Below, piece by piece: positions 1 through 8,505 of a stretch of 64,000 nucleotides of DNA. Source of the DNA: Streptomyces pseudovenezuelae (lineage in GTDB: Bacteria; Actinomycetota; Actinomycetes; Streptomycetales; Streptomycetaceae). A program made the translations under genes and the position numbers. Where the stretch lies: NCBI RefSeq assembly GCF_001513955.1, contig NZ_KQ948145.1, forward strand, positions 958,212-1,022,211. Reading direction: 5' to 3'. The notes below the pieces were generated by a model that saw only the letters and a program-made list of their open reading frames with translations, was not told the DNA's origin and did no database searches. Position 1 is the stretch's first letter, and every line of letters starts with the position of its first letter.

Positions 1-460
1 TCTCCGTCACCAGGGCGACCGCACCGGAGTCCTGGAGGATGAAGCGGGTCTGGAAGACGGAGGACGTGGGGTAGATGGGGACCGTCACCAGGCCCGCGGC
101 CCAGGCGGCGAAGTCCAGGAGCGTCCACTCGTACCTCGTACGCGCCATGATCGCGACCCGGTCGCCCGGCATCAGGCCCTCGCTGATCAGGCCCTTCGCC
201 ACGGCCAGCACCTGCTGGGCGAACTCGGCCGCCGTGAGGTCGACCCAGCGGCCGTCGTCCGTACGGCGGCTCATCACCCGCTGCTCCGGCGCCGCCTGCG
301 CGTTGTCGAACGGCAGGTCGGCGAGCGAGCCGTGGGTCACCGGCGGGACCAGCGGCGGCACGGACACCTCGCGGACCTCACCGTCCAGCCGCACGATCTC
401 TGGCTCCACGAGCACGGGCGCGCCGTCGTAGTCGTGGCCGGACACGTACGAGAGGGACAT
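1..460 (-). CDS. Long-chain acyl-CoA synthetase (AMP-binding), N-terminal part
   Basis: Only the first 153 or so residues are in the window; the gene continues past base 1. They read as the N-terminus of an AMP-forming acyl-CoA ligase of the FadD15 type, which activates fatty acids to acyl-CoA with ATP. Visible family features are the stretch around LTAAEFAQQVLAVAKGL, then GDRVAIMARTRYEW, then the strand VTVPIYPTSS. The catalytic P-loop (YTSGTTGxPK) and the AMP-binding motifs would lie in the missing part. The ATG at 460 is the only clear start. The beta-oxidation genes beside it fit a role in fatty-acid degradation. Family assignment is firm, substrate length is not. Confidence 0.85.
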   Translation of the reverse strand, partial: MSLSYVSGHDYDGAPVLVEPEIVRLDGEVREVSVPPLVPPVTHGSLADLPFDNAQAAPEQRVMSRRTDDGRWVDLTAAEFAQQVLAVAKGLISEGLMPGDRVAIMARTRYEWTLLDFAAWAAGLVTVPIYPTSSVFQTRFILQDSGAVALVTE

Positions 461-681
461 GGTCAGCTCCTGGGACGTGCAGCTCGGTACCGCTCCGCTG
501 CATGAGGTACGCAGGGGACGTACCGGGGCGTTCACCCGCGAGTGCGCCGGGAAGGGTTACCAGGGGTTAGGACGGTGATCCTAAGTGGCTCAAGTGGTGA
601 GTCTGTGCGGGTTCGTTGATGGTCCGGAGCCGGGACTGTGCAACCTCGACCGCAAGATGAGGCTTTGTCAGCTATCGGCTC
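461..681. promoter_or_regulatory. Intergenic region with inverted repeat upstream of acyl-CoA synthetase
   Basis: This gap separates the synthetase start from the end of the thiolase; both genes point left, so it should hold the synthetase promoter. A perfect inverted repeat, TTAGGA (567-572) and TCCTAA (579-584) with a 6-nt spacer, lies about 107 nt upstream of the start. On the minus strand its right arm contains TAGGAT, a plausible -10. No convincing -35 was found. Candidate operator only. Confidence 0.3.
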
Positions 682-1968
682 CTACGGCCGCTCCAGAATC
701 GCCGTGACCCCCTGCCCGCCGGCCGCGCACACCGAGATCAGCCCGCGGCCCGGGCCCTCCCGTTCGGCCAGCAGCCGGGCGAGGGTGGCCACGATCCGCG
801 CACCGGTCGCCGCGAAGGGATGCCCGGTGGCGAGGGAGGACCCGGCGACGTTGAGCCGGTCCCGGTCCACCGGGGCGAGACCCCGCTTCTCCCAGGCAGC
901 GAGGGTCGCGAGGACCTGGGAGGCGAAGGCCTCGTGGATCTCCACCAGGTCGAAGTCCTCCATGCCGAGCCCGGCCCGCTCCAGCATCCGGGGAACGGCG
1001 TGGGCGGGTGCCATGAGCAGCCCGTCCTCCCCCTGTGCGACGTCCCCCCGCACGAAGTCCACGGCTGCCGTCTCGTAGGCCGTGAGGTACGCCAGCACCG
1101 GAAGACCGCGCGCCTCGGCCCACTCCTGCGAGGCCAGCAGGACGACCGCCGCGCCGTCCGTCAGCGGGGTCGAGTTCCCGGCCGTCATGGTGGGACCGGG
1201 GTCCTTGAGGCCGAACACCGGCTTGAGCGCGGCGAGTTTCGCGGCCGTGGAGTCCGGGCGGAGGTTCTGGTCGCGGGCCAGGCCCCGGAAGGGGACCACC
1301 AGGTCCCGGAAGAAGTCCCGCTCGTACGCCGCCGCCAGCCGCTGGTGACTCGTGGCCGCCAGCTCGTCCTGGGCCTCTCGGCTCACGCCCCACGCGCGGG
1401 CGGTGACGGCGGCGTGCTCGCCCATCGACAGACCGGTGCGGGGTTCGGCGTTGCGCGGGATGTCGGGCACCAGGTGGGTGGGGCGGATGCGTGCGAGCGC
1501 CTTCAGGCGGCCGCCGGCCGACTTCGCGCGCCGGGCCTCCAGCAGGATGCGGCGCAGGTCGTCGTTGACGCCGAGGGGCGCGTCGCTCGCGGTGTCCGCG
1601 CCGCCCGCGATCGCGGACTCCGTCTGGCCGAGGGCGATCTTGTTGGCGGCGGCGATGACGGCCTGGAGACCGGTCCCGCACGCCTGCTGGATGTCGTACG
1701 CCGGGGTGCGCGGGTCCAGCTTCGAGCCGAGGACCGTCTCGCGGGCGAGGTTGAAGTCGCGGCTGTGCTTGAGAACGGCACCGGCGACGAACTCCCCCAC
1801 GGCGCCCGGCTCCTGGAGGCCGTGGCGCTCGACGAGGGCGTCGAGGACGGCGGTGAGCATCTCCTGGTTCGAGGCGGTGGCGTACGGGCCGTCCGAGCGG
1901 GCGAAGGGGACGCGGGTGCCCGCGACGATCGCCACGCGCCGGGCGACCGGCGGCTCCAGGGGGCTCAT
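682..1968 (-). CDS. fadA2: Acetyl-CoA C-acyltransferase (thiolase, FadA2-like)
   Basis: Thiolase that cleaves 3-ketoacyl-CoA with CoA in the last step of beta-oxidation. Numbered from the GTG at 1974, the triad is visible: acylated Cys99 in QQACGTGLQ, His385 in GHPFAATGAR, and Cys416 in SVCAAGGQG. The length of about 428 residues is normal. The ATG at 1968 is preferred because GAGGAG lies 9 nt upstream; the GTG at 1974 has only 3 nt of spacing. It is divergent from the FabG4/HtdX-like pair, the same arrangement as fadA2 and fabG4-htdX in mycobacteria. A biosynthetic acetyl-CoA acetyltransferase role is possible but less likely in this context. Confidence 0.93.
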   Translation of the reverse strand: MSPLEPPVARRVAIVAGTRVPFARSDGPYATASNQEMLTAVLDALVERHGLQEPGAVGEFVAGAVLKHSRDFNLARETVLGSKLDPRTPAYDIQQACGTGLQAVIAAANKIALGQTESAIAGGADTASDAPLGVNDDLRRILLEARRAKSAGGRLKALARIRPTHLVPDIPRNAEPRTGLSMGEHAAVTARAWGVSREAQDELAATSHQRLAAAYERDFFRDLVVPFRGLARDQNLRPDSTAAKLAALKPVFGLKDPGPTMTAGNSTPLTDGAAVVLLASQEWAEARGLPVLAYLTAYETAAVDFVRGDVAQGEDGLLMAPAHAVPRMLERAGLGMEDFDLVEIHEAFASQVLATLAAWEKRGLAPVDRDRLNVAGSSLATGHPFAATGARIVATLARLLAEREGPGRGLISVCAAGGQGVTAILERP

Positions 1969-1998
1969 CTCCACCAGCTCCTCACCACGGAAATCGAC

Positions 1999-2029
1999 TT
2001 ACCTACGGTAACCTTACTCCAGAGTAAGG
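1999..2029. promoter_or_regulatory. Two adjacent palindromes in the thiolase/fabG divergent promoter
   Basis: The gap between the two divergent genes holds TTACC-TAC-GGTAA (1999-2011), followed directly by CCTTACTC-CA-GAGTAAGG (2012-2029, perfect 8-bp arms). Both are AT-richer than the surroundings. Their place between co-functional divergent genes suggests a shared operator. The TetR regulator starting at 4957 is the nearest candidate ligand-responsive regulator; that link is inference. Confidence 0.5.
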
Positions 2030-2056
2030 AATCTGCGACCGACCCGGGAGATGGAC

Positions 2057-3337
2057 ATGGCCGACCGCTATCTGAGCTTCACCGGTACCGCGCCGGGTCG
2101 GTTCCTCACCCGCCGCCTGGGGCTTCCGCAGCCCGCGCCGCTGCGGCGGTGGTCGCGGGAGTCCCCGGAGTTCGAGGGCGGGGTGCTGCTGCTCACGGCA
2201 GGCAAGTCGGAGCTGTCCGGTCTGGAGTTCCCGGCGCCGTCGGAGGCTCCCGCCGCGGTCCTCCTCGACGCCACCGGTGTACGGGACGTGGAGGGACTCG
2301 CCGAGGTGCACGCCGCTCTGCACCCGGTCGTGCGGTCGGTCGCCGCGAGCGGCCGGGTCGTCGTCCTGGGCGCGCCGCTCGACCCCGCCGACCACCACCA
2401 GGCCGCCGCCCAGCAGGCCTTGGAGGGATTCACCCGCTCGCTCGGCAAGGAGATCGGACGAGGCAGAACGGTCAACCTCGTCCGGCTGACCGACGCGTCC
2501 GCCGCCGAGTCGACCCTGCGGTTCCTGCTCTCCCCCAGGTCGGCGTACGTCAGCGGCCAGGTGATCGAGGTCGGTAGGGCCCAGGAGGCCGACGTCGACC
2601 GGGAACACACCCTCGCCGGGCGGACGGCCCTGGTGACCGGCGGGGCGCGGGGCATCGGCGCGGCGGTCGCCGAGACGCTGGCGAGGGACGGGGCGCGGGT
2701 CGTCGTACTCGATGTGCCGGCGGCGTCGGCGGATGCCGAACAGCTGGCCGCGCGGCTCGGGGGCAGCGCCCTCGCGCTGGACATCACGGCCCCGGACGCG
2801 GGCGCGCGGATCGCCGAGGCGCTGCCCGACGGGCTGGACGTGCTGGTCCACAACGCCGGCATCACCCGGGACCGGCGGCTCGCCAACATGCCCGCGGAGC
2901 GCTGGAGTTCGGTGCTCGACGTGAATCTGGCGAGCGTGCTGCGCACGACGGACGCGCTGCTGAAGGCGGGCACCCTGCGGCGGGGCGGGCGGATCGTCGC
3001 CACCGCGTCCATCGCCGGGATCGCCGGGAACACCGGGCAGACGAACTACGGCGCGAGCAAGGCCGGTGTCGTCGGCCTGGTGCGCTCCCTGGCCCCCCGG
3101 GCGGCGGCCGAGCACGGGGTCACGGTGAACGCGGTCGCCCCGGGATTCATCGAGACGAAGATGACCGCGGCGGTCCCGCTGTTCATCCGGGAGGCGGGAC
3201 GGCGGATGAACTCCCTCGGACAGGGCGGGCTGCCCGTCGACGTGGCCGAGACGACGGCCTGGCTGGCCCATCCGGCCTCCGGCGCGGTGAACGGACAGGT
3301 CGTACGGGTGTGCGGCCAGAGCCTGTTGGGGGCGTGA
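2057..3337 (+). CDS. fabG4: High-molecular-weight 3-oxoacyl-ACP/CoA reductase (FabG4-like)
   Basis: Long-form SDR of about 426 residues, against about 245 for ordinary FabG. The first 190 residues form the extra N-terminal domain of the FabG4 class. The catalytic SDR half follows: cofactor motif TGGARGIG near residue 195, NAG in VLVHNAGITRD, and Ser-Tyr-Lys at about 317, 330 and 334 (ATASIAG, NYGASKAG). It should interconvert 3-oxoacyl and 3-hydroxyacyl thioesters with NAD(P)H. ATG 2057 is preferred over 2051 because GGGAG ends 6 nt before it. The stop overlaps the next start by ATGA, so translation is probably coupled to the dehydratase. Confidence 0.9.
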   Translation: MADRYLSFTGTAPGRFLTRRLGLPQPAPLRRWSRESPEFEGGVLLLTAGKSELSGLEFPAPSEAPAAVLLDATGVRDVEGLAEVHAALHPVVRSVAASGRVVVLGAPLDPADHHQAAAQQALEGFTRSLGKEIGRGRTVNLVRLTDASAAESTLRFLLSPRSAYVSGQVIEVGRAQEADVDREHTLAGRTALVTGGARGIGAAVAETLARDGARVVVLDVPAASADAEQLAARLGGSALALDITAPDAGARIAEALPDGLDVLVHNAGITRDRRLANMPAERWSSVLDVNLASVLRTTDALLKAGTLRRGGRIVATASIAGIAGNTGQTNYGASKAGVVGLVRSLAPRAAAEHGVTVNAVAPGFIETKMTAAVPLFIREAGRRMNSLGQGGLPVDVAETTAWLAHPASGAVNGQVVRVCGQSLLGA

Positions 3338-4290
3338 TGACGAGTCACTCGGACGACACGCAGGCCGAGGGGTCGTACGGCGAGGGGGGACGGGCCACGG
3401 GCCCGGCCTCCGGCTCCCCGGACCGCCCCTCCACCGTCCTCACCCGGTCCCCCTCGCTCCTCCCCGTCCTGGCCGCGGGCGCCCTGCGCTCCCCTTTCAA
3501 GCGGCCCTCGGCCACCGCGGACTTCCCCCGGACCCGTCTCGTCCTGCCCGGCCTGCGGATCGACCTCGCGCGGCTCGCCGCCTACGAGCGGGTGTGCGGG
3601 TTCCCGACCGGGGAGGACGCGCTGCCGGTGACGTATCCGCAGGTGCTGGGCTTTCCGGTGGCCATGAGCCTGCTGAGCCGGCGGGACTTCCCGCTGCCGC
3701 TGCTCGGGCTGGTGCACACCTCGATCGAGATCACGCGGTACCGGGCGCTGACCGCGTCGGGCGAGTACGAACTCACCGTGTACATCGACGGGTTGGTGCC
3801 GCACCGGCGCGGTACGGAGGTCGCGGTCGTCACCGAGCTGCGGGTGGGCGCGGACGTCGTATGGGAGTCGGTGAGCACCTATCTGGCGCGGCACCGCACC
3901 GAGGACACCGGCGGAGAGCGTGAGCAGGAGAAGCACGGCCCGCTGCCCGGGGTGGCCGAGTGGCGGCTGGCAGGGGACATCGGACGGCGTTACGCCGCCG
4001 CGTCCGGCGACCGCAACCCGATCCACCTGTACCCGCTCACCGCCCGCCTCTTCGGCTTCCCGCGAGCGATCGCGCACGGCATGTGGACGGCGGCCCGCTG
4101 TCTGGCGGCGCACGGCACACCTCAGGCGGTGCTGGTGCGGGCCGAGTTCAGGGCGCCGGTGCTGCTGCCGGGGACGGTGACCTATGCGGCGGACGGGGAG
4201 CGGTTCGAGCTGTGCGGCGGGGACCGCGTGCATGTGAGCGGGGGCGTCCACCCGCTCACCGGGCACACCCCGGCAGGCGCTGTCAGCTGA
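3337..4290 (+). CDS. MaoC-like (R)-hydratase/dehydratase, HtdX-like
   Basis: Double hotdog protein of 317 residues. The hydratase-2 motif is at about residues 213-245, with GDRNPIH carrying the expected catalytic Asp/Asn and His, followed by AIAHGMW. It would hydrate or dehydrate enoyl- or 3-hydroxyacyl thioesters next to the FabG4-like reductase. The ATG overlaps the fabG stop (ATGA). The first 30 residues are acidic and of low complexity. The order fabG4-htdX with divergent fadA2 is the known mycobacterial arrangement. Its stop runs a few bases into the convergent TetR gene. Confidence 0.88.
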   Translation: MTSHSDDTQAEGSYGEGGRATGPASGSPDRPSTVLTRSPSLLPVLAAGALRSPFKRPSATADFPRTRLVLPGLRIDLARLAAYERVCGFPTGEDALPVTYPQVLGFPVAMSLLSRRDFPLPLLGLVHTSIEITRYRALTASGEYELTVYIDGLVPHRRGTEVAVVTELRVGADVVWESVSTYLARHRTEDTGGEREQEKHGPLPGVAEWRLAGDIGRRYAAASGDRNPIHLYPLTARLFGFPRAIAHGMWTAARCLAAHGTPQAVLVRAEFRAPVLLPGTVTYAADGERFELCGGDRVHVSGGVHPLTGHTPAGAVS

Positions 4291-4957
4291 CCTGGAGCGG
4301 GGCGGTGTCGGAGGAGGTGTCCTGGAGGGTCCACGGCCGGCCCTCCATCATGTTCCCGAGGCCGGCCCACGCGAAGTTCATCAGGGTCGCCGCCGACTGC
4401 CTCGCCGTCACGCCCGCGGTCGCGTTGGCCCAGGCGGCGAGCGACTCGGCGGCGCCGACGAGCGCCTCGGCGAGGCCGGCGACCTCGCGCTCGGGCAGGT
4501 CGGGGTCGCGGTGGGCCTCGCGGGCCGCGACCACGATCAGATGGGTCACGAACGCGACGATCTCCTCGCGCATCGCGGTGACCTCGGCGGCGAACGCCTC
4601 ACCGTGGATACGGGCCTGGAGGTGCAGCACCGACCAGCCGTGCGGGTGGTGCGAGGTGTGCGTGAAGAACGCCAGCAGCCCGTCCCACAGCTGGCGGTCA
4701 GCCGCCAGATCGGTCCGCACGCCCGTGCGCACGGCCTCGGTGAGCGCGGCCGCCTCCCGGCGGATGCACGCGGTGAAGAGGTCTTCCTTCGAGTTCAGGT
4801 ACAGATAGACCAACGGCTTGGACACACCGGCGAGTTCGGCGATCTCGTCCATCGAGGCGGCCATGTACCCGCGCTGCCCGAAGATCTCCACTGCGGCGTC
4901 CAGCATCTGCTGCTCCCGCACGGCACGCGGCATGCGCTTGCTCTTCACGACACCCAT
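4283..4957 (-). CDS. TetR family transcriptional regulator
   Basis: A 224-residue regulator. The N-terminal HTH is clear at about residues 12-58: REQQMLDAAVEIFGQRGYMAASMDEIAELAG, then VSKPLVYLYLNSKEDLF. The C-terminal half is all-helical, as expected for a ligand-binding domain. ATG 4957 is preferred; a TTG two codons upstream (4963) is possible. It converges on the beta-oxidation operon with an 8-nt overlap of 3' ends. Control of that locus through acyl-CoA sensing is plausible, and the palindromes at 1999-2029 are possible targets, but nothing in the sequence proves either. Confidence 0.9.
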   Translation of the reverse strand: MGVVKSKRMPRAVREQQMLDAAVEIFGQRGYMAASMDEIAELAGVSKPLVYLYLNSKEDLFTACIRREAAALTEAVRTGVRTDLAADRQLWDGLLAFFTHTSHHPHGWSVLHLQARIHGEAFAAEVTAMREEIVAFVTHLIVVAAREAHRDPDLPEREVAGLAEALVGAAESLAAWANATAGVTARQSAATLMNFAWAGLGNMMEGRPWTLQDTSSDTAPLQVS

Positions 4958-5003
4958 GCGCAAAGCCTACGGTCACGCGGGCGCGGCGGGGCGGGCGTTG
5001 GAC

Positions 5004-5315
5004 TCAGGAGGTCTGCGGGGCCTGTCCCTGGGAGGGGGCGGCCTGGTCGGCGGCCTCGTCCTCCTGGCTGCGGTTCGCCTCCAGGTTCGCCTTCATCCGG
5101 TCGACCCGCTGGACGACCTGGACGGAGGCCCGGTCGCGCTCCTTGCGCAGCACCACGAAGCTGATCGGGGCCGAGAGCAGCAGGGCGAGCAGGACGATCC
5201 ACATGCCGTTCGAGTCGCCGAGGCCGCGCGGGGCGAGGCCGGAGTAGACGAGGCCCCAGACGACCACGAGGCAGCCCACGAAGATCCCGAGGCGCATCAG
5301 CGTGTAGCGGAGCAT
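5004..5315 (-). CDS. DUF4229 small membrane protein
   Basis: A 103-residue protein starting MLRYTLMRLGIF. Two hydrophobic segments lie at about residues 8-28 and 38-58, followed by a charged tail (LRKERDRASVQVVQRVDRM) rich in Glu, Gln and Ala. This is the layout of the actinobacterial DUF4229 family, whose function is unknown. The ATG at 5315 is chosen because the membrane segment follows at once; an in-frame upstream extension to 5357 adds only a polar stretch. Confidence 0.8.
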   Translation of the reverse strand: MLRYTLMRLGIFVGCLVVVWGLVYSGLAPRGLGDSNGMWIVLLALLLSAPISFVVLRKERDRASVQVVQRVDRMKANLEANRSQEDEAADQAAPSQGQAPQTS

Positions 5316-5411
5316 GTCAATCCACTCTTCCGTATCCGTATCGAACGGCCTGAACACCCCAAAGGGGCACGCTCCAGTGAAGCACGCCGGGTACCCGATC
5401 TTCGACGCGGG

Positions 5412-5936
5412 TCAGGCGAGCGGCAGCAGCATGATCACGTCGTCCCGGTCGTCACCCGGCGCGACCCGGATGGCGTCGGGGATGCGGCCGACCTCCTTGT
5501 AACCGCAGGAGCCGTAGAAGCGCTCCAGGCCGAGGCCGCCGCGGCAGGTGAGCCGGATCGCCTCGATGCCCTCGAAGGCGCGGGCCGCGTCGGCCGCCGC
5601 CGCGAGGAGGTCGCGGCCGTAGCCCCGGCCCTGGTGGCGGGGGTGGACCATCACCGTGTACAGCCACACCCAGTGGGTCATCAGTCGGTGCGTGTTGAAG
5701 CTGAAGAACGCGGTGGCGGCGACCCGTCCGTCCTCGTCGTGTCCGACGAGGAGGCGGGTGCGTCCCTCCGCCATGCCCGCGAAGTGCTTCACCAGTTCGG
5801 GACGGATCGTCTCCGGCTCCACCGGCGCGACGAATCCGACGGCTCCGCCGGCGTTGGAGACGTCGGCCCACAGGTCGAGGATTCCGTCGCGGAGGGCGGG
5901 GGTGACGGCCGGGTCGAGGGTGAAGGTAAGGGGCAT
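5412..5936 (-). CDS. GNAT family N-acetyltransferase
   Basis: A 174-residue acetyltransferase. The acetyl-CoA-binding motif A is seen in VMVHPRHQGRGYGRDLLAAA (about residues 95-114), followed by a C-terminal LTCRGGLGLERFYGSCGYKEVGRIPDA region typical of the fold. It transfers an acetyl group to an unknown amine. It stands alone between the DUF4229 gene and mqnE, both on the same strand, with 79- and 96-nt gaps, so it is probably its own unit. Confidence 0.88.
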   Translation of the reverse strand: MPLTFTLDPAVTPALRDGILDLWADVSNAGGAVGFVAPVEPETIRPELVKHFAGMAEGRTRLLVGHDEDGRVAATAFFSFNTHRLMTHWVWLYTVMVHPRHQGRGYGRDLLAAAADAARAFEGIEAIRLTCRGGLGLERFYGSCGYKEVGRIPDAIRVAPGDDRDDVIMLLPLA

Positions 5937-6015
5937 GAGGCGAGGCTAGTCATTACATCCCCGTCGCCTCAAGCGACTCCGGCGTCACCTGCGTCACGTA
6001 GGACGGGCGCGACCG

Positions 6016-7179
6016 TCAGACCCGCATGGGCTGCGGTTCCTCCCGGCGCCCCGCGTCCGGACCGTCGTACTCGCGGATGATCTCGTACCGCGTGTTCCGC
6101 TCCACCGGACGGAAGCCCGCGTCCCGGATCAGGTCCAGCAGGTCCTCACGGGTGAGCTTGTTCGGGGTGCCGTAGTTGTCGGCGTCGTGGGTGATCTTGT
6201 ACTCGACGACCGAGCCGTCCATGTCGTCGGCCCCGTGCTGCAGCGCGAGCTGCGCGGTCTGCACACCGTGCATGACCCAGAAGACCTTGACGTGGGGGAC
6301 GTTGTCGAAGAGCAGCCGGGAGACCGCGAAGGTCTTCAGGGCCTCCGCGCCGGTCGCCATCTGCGTCCGCGCCTGGAGGCGGTTCCTGACCTTGCCGTCC
6401 TTCACGTCCACGAAGTCGTGCTGGTAGCGCAGCGGGATGAACACCTGGAAGCCGCCGGTCTCGTCCTGGAGCTCCCGCAGCCGCAGCACGTGGTCCACGC
6501 GGTGGCGGGGCTCCTCGATGTGGCCGTACAGCATGGTGCTCGGGGTCTTCAGACCCTTCTCGTGCGCCAGGCGGTGGATCCGCGACCAGTCCTCCCAGTG
6601 GGTCCGGTGGTCCACGATGTGCTGGCGGACCTCCCAGTCGAAGATCTCCGCGCCACCGCCGGTCAGGGACTCCAGACCCGCGTCGATCAGCTCGTCGAGG
6701 ATCTCGGAGGCCGACAGACCCGAGATCGTCTCGAAGTGGTGGATCTCCGTCGCGGTGAACGCCTTCAGCGAGACGTCCGGGAGGGCCGCCTTGAGCTCCC
6801 GCAGCGAACGCGGGTAGTAGCGCCACGGCAGGTTCGGGTGCAGCCCGTTGACGATGTGCAGCTCGGTGAGGTTCTCGCCCTCCATCGCCTTGGCGAGCTT
6901 CACCGCCTCCTCGATGCGCATCGTGTACGCGTCCTTCTCGCCCGGCTTGCGCTGGAAGGAGCAGTAGGCGCAGGACGCCGTGCACACGTTGGTCATGTTG
7001 AGGTGGCGGTTGACGTTGAAGTGGACGACGTCGCCGTTCTTCCGCGTCCGCACCTCGTGCGCGAGTCCGCCCAGCCATGCCAGGTCGTCCGACTCGTACA
7101 GCGCGATGCCGTCCTCACGGGTCAGGCGCTCACCGGCCCTGACCTTCTCCTCCAGCTCGCGCTTGAGCCCGACGTCCAT
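6016..7179 (-). CDS. mqnE: Aminofutalosine synthase MqnE (radical SAM)
   Basis: Radical SAM enzyme that joins the enolpyruvyl product of MqnA with the adenosyl radical of SAM to form aminofutalosine, an early step of the futalosine menaquinone pathway. The 4Fe-4S motif CTASCAYC gives Cys66, Cys70 and Cys73. HFNVNRHLNMTN precedes it and EIGGGAEIF-like sequence (SLTGGGAEIFDWEVR) follows near residue 200, both typical of MqnE. The length of 387 residues is normal. ATG 7179 is preferred over GTG 7185 because AAAGG lies about 7 nt upstream. It is the last gene of the ubiX, Lrp, mqnE run. Confidence 0.95.
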   Translation of the reverse strand: MDVGLKRELEEKVRAGERLTREDGIALYESDDLAWLGGLAHEVRTRKNGDVVHFNVNRHLNMTNVCTASCAYCSFQRKPGEKDAYTMRIEEAVKLAKAMEGENLTELHIVNGLHPNLPWRYYPRSLRELKAALPDVSLKAFTATEIHHFETISGLSASEILDELIDAGLESLTGGGAEIFDWEVRQHIVDHRTHWEDWSRIHRLAHEKGLKTPSTMLYGHIEEPRHRVDHVLRLRELQDETGGFQVFIPLRYQHDFVDVKDGKVRNRLQARTQMATGAEALKTFAVSRLLFDNVPHVKVFWVMHGVQTAQLALQHGADDMDGSVVEYKITHDADNYGTPNKLTREDLLDLIRDAGFRPVERNTRYEIIREYDGPDAGRREEPQPMRV

Positions 7180-7227
7180 GCCCACACCTTTCTCCGACCA
7201 CCCCGAACGACTCCCACAACCGTACGT

Positions 7228-7683
7228 CTACGCCTCTTCGGGCAGCTCCCCGACCCGGTTCTCCCACTTCGTGGACAGCACGATCGTGGTACGGGTCCGG
7301 GAGACCCCCTCGGTCCCGGACAGCCGCCGGATGATCTTCTCCAGACCGTCCACGTCGGGTGCCCGGACCTTCAGCATGTACGAGTCGTCGCCCGCGATGA
7401 ACCAGCAGTCCTCGATCTCGCTGAGGTCCCTGAGCCGGCGTGCCACGTCCTCGTGGTCGACCGCGTCGGACAACGAGATGCCGATCAGCGCGGTGACGCC
7501 GAGGCCGAGCGAGGCGGCGTCGACGGTGGCGCGGTAACCGGTGATGACACCGGCCGCCTCCAGCCGGTTGATGCGGTCGGTGACGCTGGGTCCCGACAGA
7601 CCGACGAGGCGCCCCAGCTCCGCGTACGAGGCCCGGCCGTTCTCCCTCAGGGCCTGGATGAGCTGCCTGTCCACCGCGTCCAT
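7228..7683 (-). CDS. Lrp/AsnC family regulator
   Basis: A 151-residue regulator. N-terminal winged HTH at residues 1-55 (MDAVDRQLIQALRENGRASYAELGRLVGLSGPSVTDRINRLEAAG) and a C-terminal RAM/effector domain. It lies between ubiX and mqnE on the same strand with short gaps (61 and 48 nt), so it may be co-transcribed with the menaquinone genes. Lrp-family proteins usually respond to amino acids or related metabolites. Control of menaquinone synthesis is inferred from position only. The ATG at 7683 opens the conserved domain directly. Confidence 0.9.
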   Translation of the reverse strand: MDAVDRQLIQALRENGRASYAELGRLVGLSGPSVTDRINRLEAAGVITGYRATVDAASLGLGVTALIGISLSDAVDHEDVARRLRDLSEIEDCWFIAGDDSYMLKVRAPDVDGLEKIIRRLSGTEGVSRTRTTIVLSTKWENRVGELPEEA

Positions 7684-7744
7684 GGGATCGAAGCCTTCCG
7701 CTGAAAAATGCCTGAAGTGATGAGAGGTACTGCCACTGCTTGCC

Positions 7745-8425
7745 CTACTGACCCGGCGCGCCGCCGCCCAGTTCGCCCTGCCAGCGCCGGTACAGGCCGT
7801 GCCCGACACCCGCCGCGTCCAGCACCCGCCCGGCGACGAAGTCCACCAGGTCCTGGATGTGGGTGGCGCCCGCGTAGAAGCCCGGCGAGGCCGGGACCAC
7901 GCTCGCGCCGGCGTCGTCGAGCGCGACGAGGTGCCGCAGGGTCTGGCCGTTCAGGGGGGTCTCCCGCACCGCCACGACCAGCGGCCGCCGCTCCTTCAGG
8001 GTCACGCTCGCGGCCCGCTGGAGCAGGTCCTTGGACAGCCCGAGGGCGACTCCGGCGACGCAGGCGGTGGAGGCGGGGACGATCAGCATCCCCTTGCTCG
8101 GGTACGACCCCGAGGACGGCCCGGCGGCCAGGTCCCCGGCGGGCCAGTACCGCACGGCCTCGGTGTCGACGTCGAAGGCCGGCTTGCCGTCGGCCCCCCG
8201 GCCCAGCCATTCCCGCAGGTCCTCGCGCCAGTGCGCGTCCCGGAAGGAGATCCCCGTCTCGTCGAGGAGGGTGAGCCGCGAGGCGCGGGAGACCACCAGG
8301 TCGACACTCTCTCCGGCGGCGAGCAGCGCGCGCAGCACGGACGCGGCATACGGGGTGCCGGAGGCGCCGGACACCCCTACGATCCAAGGCGTACGCCGCG
8401 TCTCTCCTGGCTTGACTGGGTTCAC
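7745..8425 (-). CDS. ubiX: UbiX-family flavin prenyltransferase
   Basis: Makes prenylated FMN, the cofactor that UbiD-family decarboxylases need. The N-terminal Rossmann-like motif GVSGASGTPYAASVL and the later VRETPLNGQTLRHL are family signatures. About 226 residues from a GTG at 8425, which follows GGGGGT closely; an upstream extension to 8467 is not needed. A UbiD decarboxylase lies 2.5 kb away in the same pathway cluster, so it very probably supplies that enzyme's cofactor. The equivalent futalosine-pathway protein has been called MqnM. Confidence 0.9.
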   Translation of the reverse strand: MNPVKPGETRRTPWIVGVSGASGTPYAASVLRALLAAGESVDLVVSRASRLTLLDETGISFRDAHWREDLREWLGRGADGKPAFDVDTEAVRYWPAGDLAAGPSSGSYPSKGMLIVPASTACVAGVALGLSKDLLQRAASVTLKERRPLVVAVRETPLNGQTLRHLVALDDAGASVVPASPGFYAGATHIQDLVDFVAGRVLDAAGVGHGLYRRWQGELGGGAPGQ

Positions 8426-8505
8426 ACCCCCGAGCCTATCCGGCGTCACAGGGTGGGAACCGGCCAAGGGGGTCGGGGCGTTCCTCTGAGGGGATGGGGG
8501 TTGCC

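Noticed and set aside
668-1681. Large antisense and frame-shifted open frames across the thiolase and most other genes
   Set aside because: They are shadows of GC-rich coding sequence, with Arg/Pro/Gly-rich composition and no family match.
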